NCBI GenBank assembly: GCA_913057785.1
Contig: CAJXPD010000005.1
Span: forward strand, 1-64,000
Source of the DNA: an uncultured Lewinella sp.
Lineage (GTDB): Bacteria > Bacteroidota > Bacteroidia > Chitinophagales > Saprospiraceae
DNA length: 64,000 nt
Direction: 5' to 3'
The translations under genes were made by a program, and so were the position numbers. Positions 9,772 to 18,392 of the stretch are shown piece by piece. Every line of letters starts with the position of its first letter. Within the stretch, counting starts at the first letter, position 1. Under the pieces are notes generated by a model, which was not told the DNA's origin, made no database searches, and saw only the letters and a list, made by a program, of their open reading frames with translations.

Positions 9772-9809
9772 AATTTCTGGTTCTTTTCTAGAAGCGCCAA
9801 AGATCGCTA

Positions 9810-10895
9810 TTATTGTGTCCGCTGCCAAATAGCGCTGGTCATTCTTTGCGGATAGCTACCCACTTTGATCACTTTGAGCAATTTCTGCTGGCTATAGGAG
9901 AAGACGTAGACCTCATCGGTCTTGCGCGCACTGACGAAAAAGGTATCCCCATCAAAGCCATCCGTGATCCAGCTGGGTTCTACACCAGCATCCAGCGTCT
10001 TGACAAAGGTTAAATCATCTAGCTTGACGAAGGCAACATAATTGGAAATGGTGCCTGCAATACTCATCCATTGCCCATCCTTCGAAAGACCGATGCCGTG
10101 ATGTGCCGCCTCAAAGGGATAGTCCTTCAACTTTATCTCCTTGACAAAGTCGGGTACCGGCAGGTCCAAGGTCTTCACCACCTGCTTTTTATCCACATCG
10201 TATTTGACCAAACCGTGGAAATAGGATAATTGGGAGTAGATATATTTTTGATCGGATGTGATTTTAAACGGCCGGACTCCGGCAGAAAAGGGCAGATGAT
10301 CCCTTTGTTCGAGTGTTTTCGTGTCCACTACAACGATATCATTGCCTTTCAGGGAACCATTGTAAACTAAGGATTCATCCTCATTTAGGACGATACTATG
10401 TGGGCGTCTTCCCGTCTTATACGAACCGACGATTTCTCTTTTTTCTAGGTCTATTTTGTAGGATTTCTTATTGAGCAGTAGAGATACGAAAAGATATTTG
10501 CCATCTTTTGTCATTACCTGATGATCTGGTCGCTTCTTGAGCGGTAATGTCCAGAGCAGTTCGTGAGAATTAAGGTCAAAGGCGGCAATATCAGCATAGC
10601 AAGGCCGGGAGATTACCATGGTCTGACCATCCGGTAGGACATCCAGATCATCCACATATTTGAAGCCCAATTTTCGATTCACATAACGATTGATTAAACT
10701 TTGCCTTTTCTTTTTTTGCGCTCCTTTATCGGGAGCAATATCGATTGTAGATAGGACTTCATAACTGTTGGCATCGATGACTGAAACGGTCCCTCCTTTA
10801 TTATTGCCGACCAGGATAACTTCGACGGAGCGGCGCTGTGAAAATCCATTAGTAGATAAAATGGTGCAGAGGAGAAAGAGGATTAGGTTCTTCAT
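9810..10895 (-). CDS. Secreted YncE-like beta-propeller protein
   Basis: A 361-aa exported protein from the ATG at 10895, where MKNLILFLLCTILSTNGFSQ forms a clear signal peptide (the ORF track starts nine codons earlier). The rest is built of repeating beta-propeller blades of the YncE/cytochrome-d1-heme-domain-like type, with blade motifs such as GGTVSVIDANSYE, RRPHSIVLNEDE and VEPSWITDGFDGD. No catalytic motif is visible. Such proteins bind ligands, metals or cofactors in the periplasm. It precedes the crotonase pair on the same strand with a short gap. Confidence 0.8.
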   Translation of the reverse strand: MKNLILFLLCTILSTNGFSQRRSVEVILVGNNKGGTVSVIDANSYEVLSTIDIAPDKGAQKKKRQSLINRYVNRKLGFKYVDDLDVLPDGQTMVISRPCYADIAAFDLNSHELLWTLPLKKRPDHQVMTKDGKYLFVSLLLNKKSYKIDLEKREIVGSYKTGRRPHSIVLNEDESLVYNGSLKGNDIVVVDTKTLEQRDHLPFSAGVRPFKITSDQKYIYSQLSYFHGLVKYDVDKKQVVKTLDLPVPDFVKEIKLKDYPFEAAHHGIGLSKDGQWMSIAGTISNYVAFVKLDDLTFVKTLDAGVEPSWITDGFDGDTFFVSARKTDEVYVFSYSQQKLLKVIKVGSYPQRMTSAIWQRTQ

Positions 10896-10975
10896 ATGTA
10901 GGAGATTGAGTGTAAGGTTCAAAAACGACTATTGGTCAAAGGGTTAACAATGCAGGCGGCAGACTGTTTTGCGGA

Positions 10976-11929
10976 ATGATTGAAGAAGATCCTTACCTTA
11001 GTCAAATGATGAAATACTTTAAACCCTTAGTTCCCTTTGTTCTGGGCTTCCTAATACTCTTATTCACTCACTCCTTTCTGGAGCTCTCTTTGATCAATGT
11101 TGTCGCACAGCTAATCCTGTTCGGCTTAGTAGTATGTTGGCCCATTTGGAAATTGGGTGTACTGTCCTTTGTGGATATTGGATGGCCCTGGGGGTTGGTT
11201 GTGATTGGTCTACTGACGTTGATCTTTGGAGAGGGACAGATGGTCCGGGTATGGTTAGTTGGAGGAGCTTATATTTTTATGGGCATGCGGATGGGCCTCG
11301 GGGCAATACAACTTTGGCGGAAGGGATATTTGCAAAAGGAACTTCCTCGTTATAGATACCAGCGTTTGCGATGGGAGCGGGCAGGGAAAAACAATACACA
11401 ATTGGCGATGCAATCAGATGCGATCATGCAAGGTCTTGCTAACGCCTCCTATTTGGCTTTCCCCGCCTTCATCATCGGTGCGAACCCGGATCCAAGTATC
11501 TCGGCCTTTGAAATCCTTGGCTTGGGGTTGTGGATTGCATCTTTCCTTTTTGAAAGTACTGCAGACTTTCAGAAGCTGCGGTTTTTACGGCAAATGAAAG
11601 CAGAGGGCCAGCAAAACAAAGTATGTGATGTCGGCCTGTGGAAGTATACAAGACATCCCAACTACTTCGCCGAATGGATGGTATGGAATGCCCTGATTAT
11701 CGCTGCTATCCCATCGTGGTTTGCCTTGCAAAATCAAGAACATTGGCTAGTTTGGCTATTGCTTGCCTTGGGGCTGTTGTTCATTTCTAGAATTATGTAC
11801 ACCACCTTGGTCTATTTCACCGGGGCAAAGCCTTCAGAGTACTATTCACTGCAAAAGAGACCCGATTATCGAGCTTATACGGAAAGAGTGAACATGTTCT
11901 TCCCAGGCCCACCGAAAAAGCTCAATTAA
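10976..11929 (+). CDS. DUF1295 / steroid 5-alpha-reductase-like membrane protein
   Basis: A 317-aa integral membrane protein with seven to eight hydrophobic helices. The C-terminal half carries the family signature WKYTRHPNYFAEWMVW and ends with RPDYRAYTERVNMFFPGPPKK, as in DUF1295 proteins related to steroid reductases and isoprenylcysteine methyltransferases. The His-Pro-Asn-Tyr motif is the presumed cofactor-binding site in the family. The substrate is unknown. An alternative start at the Met pair around codon 11-12 is possible. It faces the CotH-like gene tail to tail with a 5-base gap. Confidence 0.8.
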   Translation: MIEEDPYLSQMMKYFKPLVPFVLGFLILLFTHSFLELSLINVVAQLILFGLVVCWPIWKLGVLSFVDIGWPWGLVVIGLLTLIFGEGQMVRVWLVGGAYIFMGMRMGLGAIQLWRKGYLQKELPRYRYQRLRWERAGKNNTQLAMQSDAIMQGLANASYLAFPAFIIGANPDPSISAFEILGLGLWIASFLFESTADFQKLRFLRQMKAEGQQNKVCDVGLWKYTRHPNYFAEWMVWNALIIAAIPSWFALQNQEHWLVWLLLALGLLFISRIMYTTLVYFTGAKPSEYYSLQKRPDYRAYTERVNMFFPGPPKKLN

Positions 11930-11934
11930 TCCAC

Positions 11935-12975
11935 CTACAGCAGCTGCCTTGCCAACTTCTTTTCATTCTCCAATAAGGAAAAGAAATCTTTCAGGTATTT
12001 GCGCATAGAATTCTTGTGTTCCTGCTGCAGGGGCGTAAAAGCGTCGAAAGAGGCGAGGATCAGCTCCTCGGCTAGTTGGAAGATCTCCGCAGTTTCAGTT
12101 AAGGTTTCAAGATCTTTAAACTGACCGATTAAAATGCGCTCGTAAATACCTTGTTGATCGATGTGCTTTACCCCTTTTAGGTAAGAAGGGCTCACAAAAA
12201 CGGAATAATCAAAGTCATAGGGGATAAGAATCAGCGGTGCATCCTCTGCTAATTGTACTAAAGTGATATTTCTGTTGGCTCCCAGGTCCCAGTCTTCGTT
12301 GCCAATCATATAGTTGAACAACATGGTCTGTTGATAGGAATTAGACTCTAGCTCCGTGGGTAGCGTTCCGTATTGATCCACTACGGCACCGCCTAGTCTA
12401 TGTGCGAGTTCATCCTTCCCTTCCATAAAGAAGGCCCATTGCTCTTTCTGGAATTCTTCTGCCCCGGTATTTACATAGGTTATCCGAACTAAATGTACCT
12501 GGAAGCTTGCCGAAGTAATTTGGTTGTAAAATTGATAAGCCCAGTATTCCTTCAGCAATTGCTGTTCACTTTGTGGATCATCAAAGCAGGGAGCTACCAA
12601 CTTCAATTTGTCATATTCTCCATCCAAGCCCAAGGCTTCTAGTTCTTTCTTGGAAAAATTAAAGCGTAAAGGAGGGATGTCGCAATTATACCTTCGGAAT
12701 ACCCCACGAGGTTTTATTTTGACCTGGAATGCTGTGACTACATCTGCAGGCGACTTCATAATTAGTTGGGCTTTGTGTTCTTCCTCCGATTTTAACTGCT
12801 GAAATAGCTCGTCAAAATTCAATTCGAGGGTCATCTCCGAATAATCTTCCTTCGACAGGTGCTGGAAAATGGTATTAGCTGCTTTCGTTGAAGTAGCATT
12901 TAGACCAGACGAGCATGCAATAAGGATAACAAGGATAAGACTTAAAACACGATTTGTTCTCATGACATTGGACAA
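11935..12975 (-). CDS. Secreted CotH-kinase-like protein
   Basis: A 346-aa exported protein with a signal peptide at about residues 1-27, ending near a Cys in ACSSG that could be a lipidation site. Several segments resemble CotH/kinase-like proteins: KLKLVAPCFDDP followed by LLKEYWAYQFYNQI, then FNYMIGNEDWDLGANRN and IPYDFDYSVFV. The spacing of the Asp/Asn in the DWDLGANRN segment and the later DFD mimics the catalytic loop and metal-binding DFG of protein-kinase folds. Kinase activity is inference; homologues are usually listed as hypothetical. Confidence 0.6.
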   Translation of the reverse strand: MSNVMRTNRVLSLILVILIACSSGLNATSTKAANTIFQHLSKEDYSEMTLELNFDELFQQLKSEEEHKAQLIMKSPADVVTAFQVKIKPRGVFRRYNCDIPPLRFNFSKKELEALGLDGEYDKLKLVAPCFDDPQSEQQLLKEYWAYQFYNQITSASFQVHLVRITYVNTGAEEFQKEQWAFFMEGKDELAHRLGGAVVDQYGTLPTELESNSYQQTMLFNYMIGNEDWDLGANRNITLVQLAEDAPLILIPYDFDYSVFVSPSYLKGVKHIDQQGIYERILIGQFKDLETLTETAEIFQLAEELILASFDAFTPLQQEHKNSMRKYLKDFFSLLENEKKLARQLL

Positions 12976-13175
12976 TTAGCTCTTGGGGAAACGTGGTACC
13001 GTTTCCAAGAAAAAATGGATCAATTCTTTGCTATTTGTCCTTTAGACAGCGGCTTGGGTGGATTTTTTCCAGGCTACAACAAAAAATGTAAGATGGGTAG
13101 ATGGAGAGACTGTTATTTCATCAAGAAATCTTGCTTCCTCCACGCTTGAAAAGTACCAAAGCTATGCAGGTTACT

Positions 13176-13634
13176 TCAGTCTTCGGTTAACGCAGGCCGC
13201 CAGAGTGGGCCTACGCCAAGCAACAATATCAGTAGGTTGAAAAATACATTGGATGCATTTCCGGAGGCGATTGAGCCCGCACTATCCAGAAAGAACCAGC
13301 AGAGTACACCCGTTAAAACAGCTTTTCGGACGGCCTCGGGCGCATGATCATAGACCCACACCGACAGGCACCAGATCATTACCCCCCAACCTAATAAGAA
13401 TCCACCTGTCAAGGCAGATAGAAACCGGACATCTGGCGAGGCATAGGTGGTAGCACCATCAAGGGGCCAACTGAGGAGATCCAAGGTGAGACGGGCAGGC
13501 TCCAGAGTAGAGGCCATCGTGCCCAGAAAGAAGATAGGACCAAAGGAAGCCACCACGAAGGCTGTGATCTTAAGCCAGAATTTGTGGTAGGACTGAGTTC
13601 TATATTTACTCACAGTGGAAGTGCTGCTTGCCAT
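13176..13634 (-). CDS. Small four-helix membrane protein of unknown function
   Basis: A 152-aa inner-membrane protein with about four TM helices (roughly residues 21-45, 72-93, 104-122, 126-145). I do not recognise a characterised family. Its upstream region (13635-13873) carries three copies of a perfect-arm palindrome, which could be its control region because the promoter must lie on that side. Confidence 0.6.
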   Translation of the reverse strand: MASSTSTVSKYRTQSYHKFWLKITAFVVASFGPIFFLGTMASTLEPARLTLDLLSWPLDGATTYASPDVRFLSALTGGFLLGWGVMIWCLSVWVYDHAPEAVRKAVLTGVLCWFFLDSAGSIASGNASNVFFNLLILLLGVGPLWRPALTED

Positions 13635-13697
13635 GCTTTTAGATTTTTTATTTGTGCTAATTACAAGACAAGATTACAGCAATTCCTACGGAACCTT

Positions 13698-13713
13698 TAG
13701 ACGCCGGCGTCTA
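13698..13713. promoter_or_regulatory. Perfect 16-bp palindrome
   Basis: TAGACGCCGGCGTCTA is fully self-complementary and lies 64-79 bases upstream of the membrane-protein start at 13634. It could be a dimeric regulator site for that gene. No regulator gene is adjacent. Confidence 0.35.
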
Positions 13714-13741
13714 GGGTAACCGGGTAGCCCCCAGCCGTTCT

Positions 13742-13851
13742 TTGTTAGTGTCCCACTAACAAAAAAGCCATGTCTTTGTCGCTCATTGTTAGTGTCCCAC
13801 TAACAAAAAAAGCCATGTCTTCGTCTTCCATTGTTAGTGTCCCACTAACAA
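13742..13851. repeat. Three tandem copies of a palindrome-containing repeat (44-45 bp period)
   Basis: The 21-bp unit TTGTTAGTG-TCC-CACTAACAA has perfect 9-bp arms around a 3-base centre. It occurs at 13742-13762, 13786-13806 and 13831-13851, each followed by an A-tract and AGCC. The spacer CATGTCTTYGTC is also conserved between copies, so the period is 44 then 45 bp. The array sits between the broken CRTAC1 gene and the start of the 13176-13634 gene. No T-tract follows the hairpins on either strand, which argues against terminators. An operator cluster or a variable-number repeat is more likely. Confidence 0.75.
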
Positions 13852-13873
13852 AAAAGCCCCCTCCGGCTCCACA

Positions 13874-14449
13874 TCACCACCCCAACACCTCCAATGCCCC
13901 ATTATTCACTCCCACTAGGATTATGTTTTCGCCCACCCCCTGTATCATTTCCAGGTCCCGGACTTCTCCCGGTAGGTAGACGCCACTTTCTTCTATGCTC
14001 AGCGGCTTGAAATGACCGGCTCCATCTCCCAGCAGCAACAGGCCATGCCCGGCATCTGCCCTTGGTGTCCGGAACTCCGTACCGAAATCATTACCGGCGA
14101 GTAACACATCCAGATGGCCATCACCATCGAAATCTTCCACTAAAAAAGCATTGATGGGAGCTGATTGGGCAGCAATCGGTAGGTGATGGGCGATAAATTG
14201 GCCCTGACCTTGGTTTTCTAGGTATAAGCTAGCGAAGTTTTGAGCGGTAAAGTGTAGTGCGTTAGATAAGGTTTCCGCATCCCAGATTTCTTTGACAGTG
14301 CTGCGCGCATAATCGGTGAAAAGTGGAAATTGCCGCTTTAAGCTTACCAACTGGTCCTGCATGACATGTCGGCCGTACAATGGATATTGTTTACCGGCAA
14401 ACAGCCGATCTACCAAGAAAATTGAAGATGCCAGTAAAGGACAGGATTC
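13874..14449 (-). pseudogene. CRTAC1/UnbV-type VCBS repeat protein, 5'-truncated remnant
   Basis: The translated remnant matches the C-terminal end of large Bacteroidota CRTAC1-like proteins with FG-GAP/VCBS repeats: a YPLYGRHVMQDQLVSLKRQF segment, then FLVEDFDGDGHLDVLLAGND with a calcium-binding loop. Full-length relatives are around 1000 aa or more and secreted; here only about 190 codons remain, with no signal peptide and no ATG. The frame is closed by a stop at 14450-14452, and the ORF track had to use TTG. I see no remainder of the gene upstream, so the 5' part has been deleted rather than frameshifted. Confidence 0.75.
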
Positions 14450-14491
14450 TTAGGCTTTGGGAGTCGGAAAGCCAAGTCAGCATCTATGGGA

Positions 14492-14899
14492 CTAGGACTG
14501 ACTGAAGAAAGCCCGTACTTGTGCTACTTTTTGGTTTTCTGTCATTTGATCTGCTGCCTCTACTGCCCGTAGGTTAATGGCAAGATGATTATTGCCTTCT
14601 ATGGCCTTTTTGAGCCCAAGTTTGGCCTCTGCTGGACCAAAGATGTACAATGCATCGTCTTTTTGAAGTTTTTCCATAATGGCTTGGAAAAACCGTTGCA
14701 GTTGCTGCTTTTTTCGTTCCAGGTAGGTCTTCTCCTTTACGCTGTCCTGCGGGCCCCATGGTGTCTTGGAAGTGGCTCCTCCACTCGGGTGATAATCCTC
14801 GACTGTGGAAGGAATTTCTTCTACCATTACTTCTTCTCCTTGTAAGCGTATCAAATAGGCTGTTTTATAATCTAGCCAGATGCCAATTTCTCGATTCAT
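14492..14899 (-). CDS. Dom34/eRF1-domain-like small protein
   Basis: A 135-aa cytoplasmic protein. The start MNREIGIWLDYKTAYLI, the central TPWGPQDSVKEKTYLERKKQQL and the IFGPAEAKLGLKKAIE segment match a small family often labelled eRF1/pelota domain-like or translational-machinery proteins. The family is linked to ribosome rescue by fold only; no GGQ peptide-release motif is present. It is divergent from ftsH and belongs to a stress-type gene neighbourhood. Function here is inference. Confidence 0.6.
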   Translation of the reverse strand: MNREIGIWLDYKTAYLIRLQGEEVMVEEIPSTVEDYHPSGGATSKTPWGPQDSVKEKTYLERKKQQLQRFFQAIMEKLQKDDALYIFGPAEAKLGLKKAIEGNNHLAINLRAVEAADQMTENQKVAQVRAFFSQS

Positions 14900-15029
14900 A
14901 ACTTAAATTTTGATCCTTTTTAAGAATACTACTAATAATTGGCGGATCATCTGATTTAAGTCAATTCGCTCCTTGACCAATATCATCTCCATTGACTGCC
15001 ATTAGGCTTAACTTTAATAGAAATGTCCT

Positions 15030-17003
15030 TTGGGATACCTGAAGTCATCTGCCTATTCACGAAAAGTCATTATTGTGGAAAATAAACCAATCGCTCCGCC
15101 TCCCAATGGAAATCAGAAACGATTGTTTTTCTGGTTTTACCTGGTCATTCTCTTCTTTCTGGTTACACAAGGCTCTTTAACGGGTACGTATCGGACCACT
15201 GAAACCAACTGGAATGATTTAGAAAATAAGATGTTGGCGGAGGAGGATATTGCGCAAATGATCGTAGTCAATAAGGAGCGGGTGGAGATTACCCTAAAGT
15301 CGGAGCCGTTAGCTGCCGGCAAGTATCCGGATTTTAGAAGTAACAGTAGAGGACCTCATTATTTCCTGACCATTGGTTCAGTAGAGGCTTTCGAGAGTCG
15401 CTTGCTAAGTATTCAGGATAAGCACGATCTTGCTCAATTACCGGAAGTGAGGTATGTCACTCGAACCAACTGGTTGCGCTCCATATTTTCATGGTTATTG
15501 CCCTTCATTATCATTATAGCCATCTGGTACTATATTTTTGCTCGAATTGGGCGCAGAGGAGGTATGGGAAGTGTAAATCCATTTGATTTTGGTAAGAGTA
15601 GGGCCACCCTCTTCGATGATGCCAACCAAAGTAAGCATTCCTTTGAGGATGTTGCTGGCTTGGAGGAAGCCAAAGCAGAAATCCAGGAGATTGTCGAGTT
15701 TTTGAAGAACCCAGATCGATATACTTACCTAGGGGCTAAGATCCCCAAAGGCGTAATTTTGGTAGGCCCTCCTGGTACAGGAAAGACCTTATTGGCGAAG
15801 GCTGTGGCTGGAGAGGCACAAGTTCCCTTTTTCCATCTGTCTGGATCGGAATTTGTGGAAATGTTCGTTGGCGTAGGGGCTTCCCGAGTCAGAGATTTGT
15901 TCCGTAAAGCAAAAGATAAATCGCCAAGCATCATTTTTATTGATGAATTGGATGCTATCGGACGGGCCAGAGGGAATTCTCTTTCTATGCGAGCCAATGA
16001 TGAAAGAGAAAGCACTTTGAATCAACTGCTGACAGAGATGGATGGCTTTGGTACCAATACGGGCGTCATTGTGATGGCCGCCACTAACCGTGCAGACATT
16101 CTGGATAAAGCCCTACTACGCCCAGGTCGTTTTGATCGACACATCTACCTAGAATTACCTAACCTGGAAGAAAGAAAAGCCATCTTTGAGGTCCATCTCA
16201 AACCTTTGCGTCTCGCTAAGGATATTGATGTTGAGCTTTTGGCGGGTCAAACCCCGGGCTTTTCGGGGGCTGACATTGCCAATATTTGCAATGAGGCAGC
16301 CTTAATTGCTGCACGGCAGCGCAAGGAAGCCATCGACATGCAAGACTTCTCTTCGGCAACTGATCGCATCATTGCTGGTCTCGAAAAGAAGAGTAAGATC
16401 ATATCGAAAGAAGAAAAGCGAATCATAGCTTTTCACGAAGCAGGGCATGCGACCGTAAGCTGGTTCCTGGAACATGGAGATGAATTGATGAAAGTGAGTA
16501 TTGTTCCTAGAGGTAAATCACTCGGCTCAGCTTGGTATCTCCCTGAGGAACACCAGCTCTTTACCAAAGGGCAGTTGACGGATAAGCTTTGCATGGCGTT
16601 AGGTGGTAGAGCCGCCGAAGACTTGATTTTCAATGAGATTTCCTCCGGGGCCCTCGACGATCTTGAAAAAGTAACCAAACAGGCCTATTCCATGGTGGCC
16701 TTCTATGGCCTGGATGAAAAGTTAGGACATATCAGTTTCTACGATAGTACTGGGCAGTCTGATCAATCCTTGCACCGGCCCTACAGCGAAGCCACGGCAC
16801 AGATAATCGACGAGGAAGTGAGAAACCTGGTCAATGAAGCCTATCAGAAGGCAATAGCTATATTAAAGGATCATCGTACTGAACTAGAATCCCTGGCAGG
16901 GCTGCTATTGGATCAGGAAGTGGCCAATAGAGATGATCTGGTGGAAATCTTTGGGGAGCGAGACAGAACCCAACCGCAACAAGCTCTATTGGCTAATGGT
17001 TAA
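15030..17003 (+). CDS. ftsH: ATP-dependent zinc metalloprotease FtsH
   Basis: A membrane-bound AAA+ protease that degrades misfolded and regulatory membrane proteins. Two TM helices (about 32-48 and 151-170) flank a periplasmic domain. The AAA domain has Walker A GPPGTGKT (246-253), Walker B IIFIDELD and the arginine-finger region LRPGRFDR. The zinc site is HEAGH (469-473) with a later Asp in [12 protein letters not shown]. Length (657 aa) is normal. The start is uncertain: the ORF uses TTG at 15030, and an in-frame GTG at 15075 is an alternative. Its placement among Usp, CBM48 and Dom34-like genes suggests a secondary, stress-linked copy. Confidence 0.93.
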   Translation: MGYLKSSAYSRKVIIVENKPIAPPPNGNQKRLFFWFYLVILFFLVTQGSLTGTYRTTETNWNDLENKMLAEEDIAQMIVVNKERVEITLKSEPLAAGKYPDFRSNSRGPHYFLTIGSVEAFESRLLSIQDKHDLAQLPEVRYVTRTNWLRSIFSWLLPFIIIIAIWYYIFARIGRRGGMGSVNPFDFGKSRATLFDDANQSKHSFEDVAGLEEAKAEIQEIVEFLKNPDRYTYLGAKIPKGVILVGPPGTGKTLLAKAVAGEAQVPFFHLSGSEFVEMFVGVGASRVRDLFRKAKDKSPSIIFIDELDAIGRARGNSLSMRANDERESTLNQLLTEMDGFGTNTGVIVMAATNRADILDKALLRPGRFDRHIYLELPNLEERKAIFEVHLKPLRLAKDIDVELLAGQTPGFSGADIANICNEAALIAARQRKEAIDMQDFSSATDRIIAGLEKKSKIISKEEKRIIAFHEAGHATVSWFLEHGDELMKVSIVPRGKSLGSAWYLPEEHQLFTKGQLTDKLCMALGGRAAEDLIFNEISSGALDDLEKVTKQAYSMVAFYGLDEKLGHISFYDSTGQSDQSLHRPYSEATAQIIDEEVRNLVNEAYQKAIAILKDHRTELESLAGLLLDQEVANRDDLVEIFGERDRTQPQQALLANG

Positions 17004-17039
17004 GCTCCAAACAAACACCCTTTAGTGGCCTAGATTTTT

Positions 17040-17852
17040 CTATTCAGCCTGTAAAACTAGCAATGGAATTTCACTTTGGAAGGCTAGGCGTTTGCTTACT
17101 GAATTATGGAAAATCCGATCCCATAGTGGACGTTTAGGCTTGTAAAGCGCTAGCACTTGTATTCCTTTTTCCTCCGTATACAGATCTAAGCCCTTGACTA
17201 CGGACGGATTGTTTAATATGGTAAAATCTACATAATCGAAAGGGTAGTTATCTAATTGCACCTGATCTTCCATCTCACCGAGTTGTGGTTGGGTTTCGAC
17301 GTGCACAAAATGTACTTCGGCACCTAATAATCCCGCGATCTTCATCAATTGCTCAACAGCCACTCTATCAGAGGTATCTAAGTCCGTGGCGTAGGCAATC
17401 TTATCGATGCTCTGGTAGCTAGCTTCTGCGGGTATGGCCAATACAGGGCATTTTGCTTGATTGAGCGTGCGCGTAGTTACGCTGCCCATGATCTTCTCAA
17501 GGGTAGCGTGTTCTCCCTGCATCCCCATAAAGATGGCATCGTATTGCCCCATTTCTGCCTGGTTGACAATTTCTCTGGCAATAGTCGAGCTTTGGATGGC
17601 TATGGTTTTCCCGATATGATCTGATGTGAAGGCTTGCAAGAAGGATCGAATGTCTTCCTCGGCCTGCTTGGCCAGTTGTTCCATCCTTTGCAGTACCATC
17701 TCTGGGGCCATGTCGCCCTCCAGCCACATCTGCACTTGATATAGATGGAGTACATCTACCGTCGCTGAGAATTCTTGAGCCAGTTTTAGGGTAAATTCCA
17801 GGGCATTGCCAGCTGAGGAACTAAAATCTGTGGGAAATAGTATTTTCTTCAT
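17040..17852 (-). CDS. Universal stress protein, tandem UspA domains
   Basis: A 270-aa cytoplasmic protein with two UspA domains in tandem (about 1-140 and 145-270). The first domain has the ATP-binding signature GMQGEHATLEKIMGSVT (GxxG-9x-GS). The second domain lacks that motif and ends LAFQSEIPLLVLQ, so only one domain is likely to bind nucleotide. It converges on ftsH with a 36-base gap and lies downstream of the CBM48-like gene on the same strand. Confidence 0.9.
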   Translation of the reverse strand: MKKILFPTDFSSSAGNALEFTLKLAQEFSATVDVLHLYQVQMWLEGDMAPEMVLQRMEQLAKQAEEDIRSFLQAFTSDHIGKTIAIQSSTIAREIVNQAEMGQYDAIFMGMQGEHATLEKIMGSVTTRTLNQAKCPVLAIPAEASYQSIDKIAYATDLDTSDRVAVEQLMKIAGLLGAEVHFVHVETQPQLGEMEDQVQLDNYPFDYVDFTILNNPSVVKGLDLYTEEKGIQVLALYKPKRPLWDRIFHNSVSKRLAFQSEIPLLVLQAE

Positions 17853-17939
17853 CTATTAGGCTTTAGATTAAAAGGAAGCGAAGCCATAGGCCATGCTTTT
17901 CCGGACATACTAGGAAGTGTATGTAGTTGGCTTTATATC

Positions 17940-18281
17940 TTAGACCTTTAATTTGGTCTTCCAGTTTTGCATATTCTTGGTTACTACCACTGAATTCTCC
18001 ACCCCTATAGGACTTTCAACGTATCTGTCTGCTTCCCAATCATTCTCCCAGAATTGCCCATCAATCAGATATCTAAATTCATAGATCTGATCGGGTTTCA
18101 AGTCTATAGTAGTGGTGAAATAGTTTTTTGTCTTTTTCATTGGGAAACCATTGTTCTGATCCCAATTATTGAAGTCGCCAAGCAAAACAACCTCCTTGGC
18201 CTGACTTGCTGCTTCCAAAGGCAAACGAAAAGTGACCTGACAGACAGGTCTTGACTTGAGAAATCTTTTTTTGAGACTCAT
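17940..18281 (-). CDS. CBM48 / AMPK-type glycogen-binding domain protein
   Basis: A 113-aa stand-alone early-set domain. The hallmark VVLLGDFNNWDQNNGFPM, a following Tyr/Phe-rich strand and YEFRYLIDGQFWENDW match the CBM48/AMPK-beta glycogen-binding domain. No catalytic domain is attached. Such single-domain proteins are commonly found with stress genes in Bacteroidota; their role is not settled. It is on the same strand as the Usp and MCE genes, 111 bases after mlaD. Confidence 0.82.
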   Translation of the reverse strand: MSLKKRFLKSRPVCQVTFRLPLEAASQAKEVVLLGDFNNWDQNNGFPMKKTKNYFTTTIDLKPDQIYEFRYLIDGQFWENDWEADRYVESPIGVENSVVVTKNMQNWKTKLKV

Positions 18282-18392
18282 GTTGGATGATTTTATGGTT
18301 TAGCGTAAACGGGTCTTGGCTTGATACCCGTCAACTTGGGCTTTTATTTTATCAAGTTGAATTCTACCTTTTCTGTAAGCTAGCCTCAACGC

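Noticed and set aside
13742-13851. CRISPR array
   Set aside because: The spacers are nearly identical (CATGTCTTYGTC and so on), repeats are only three, and no cas gene is present; it is a tandem repeat.
13770-13979. ORF with repeated peptide VSVPLTKK
   Set aside because: It is a translation artefact of the palindromic repeats and runs antisense into the CRTAC1 remnant.
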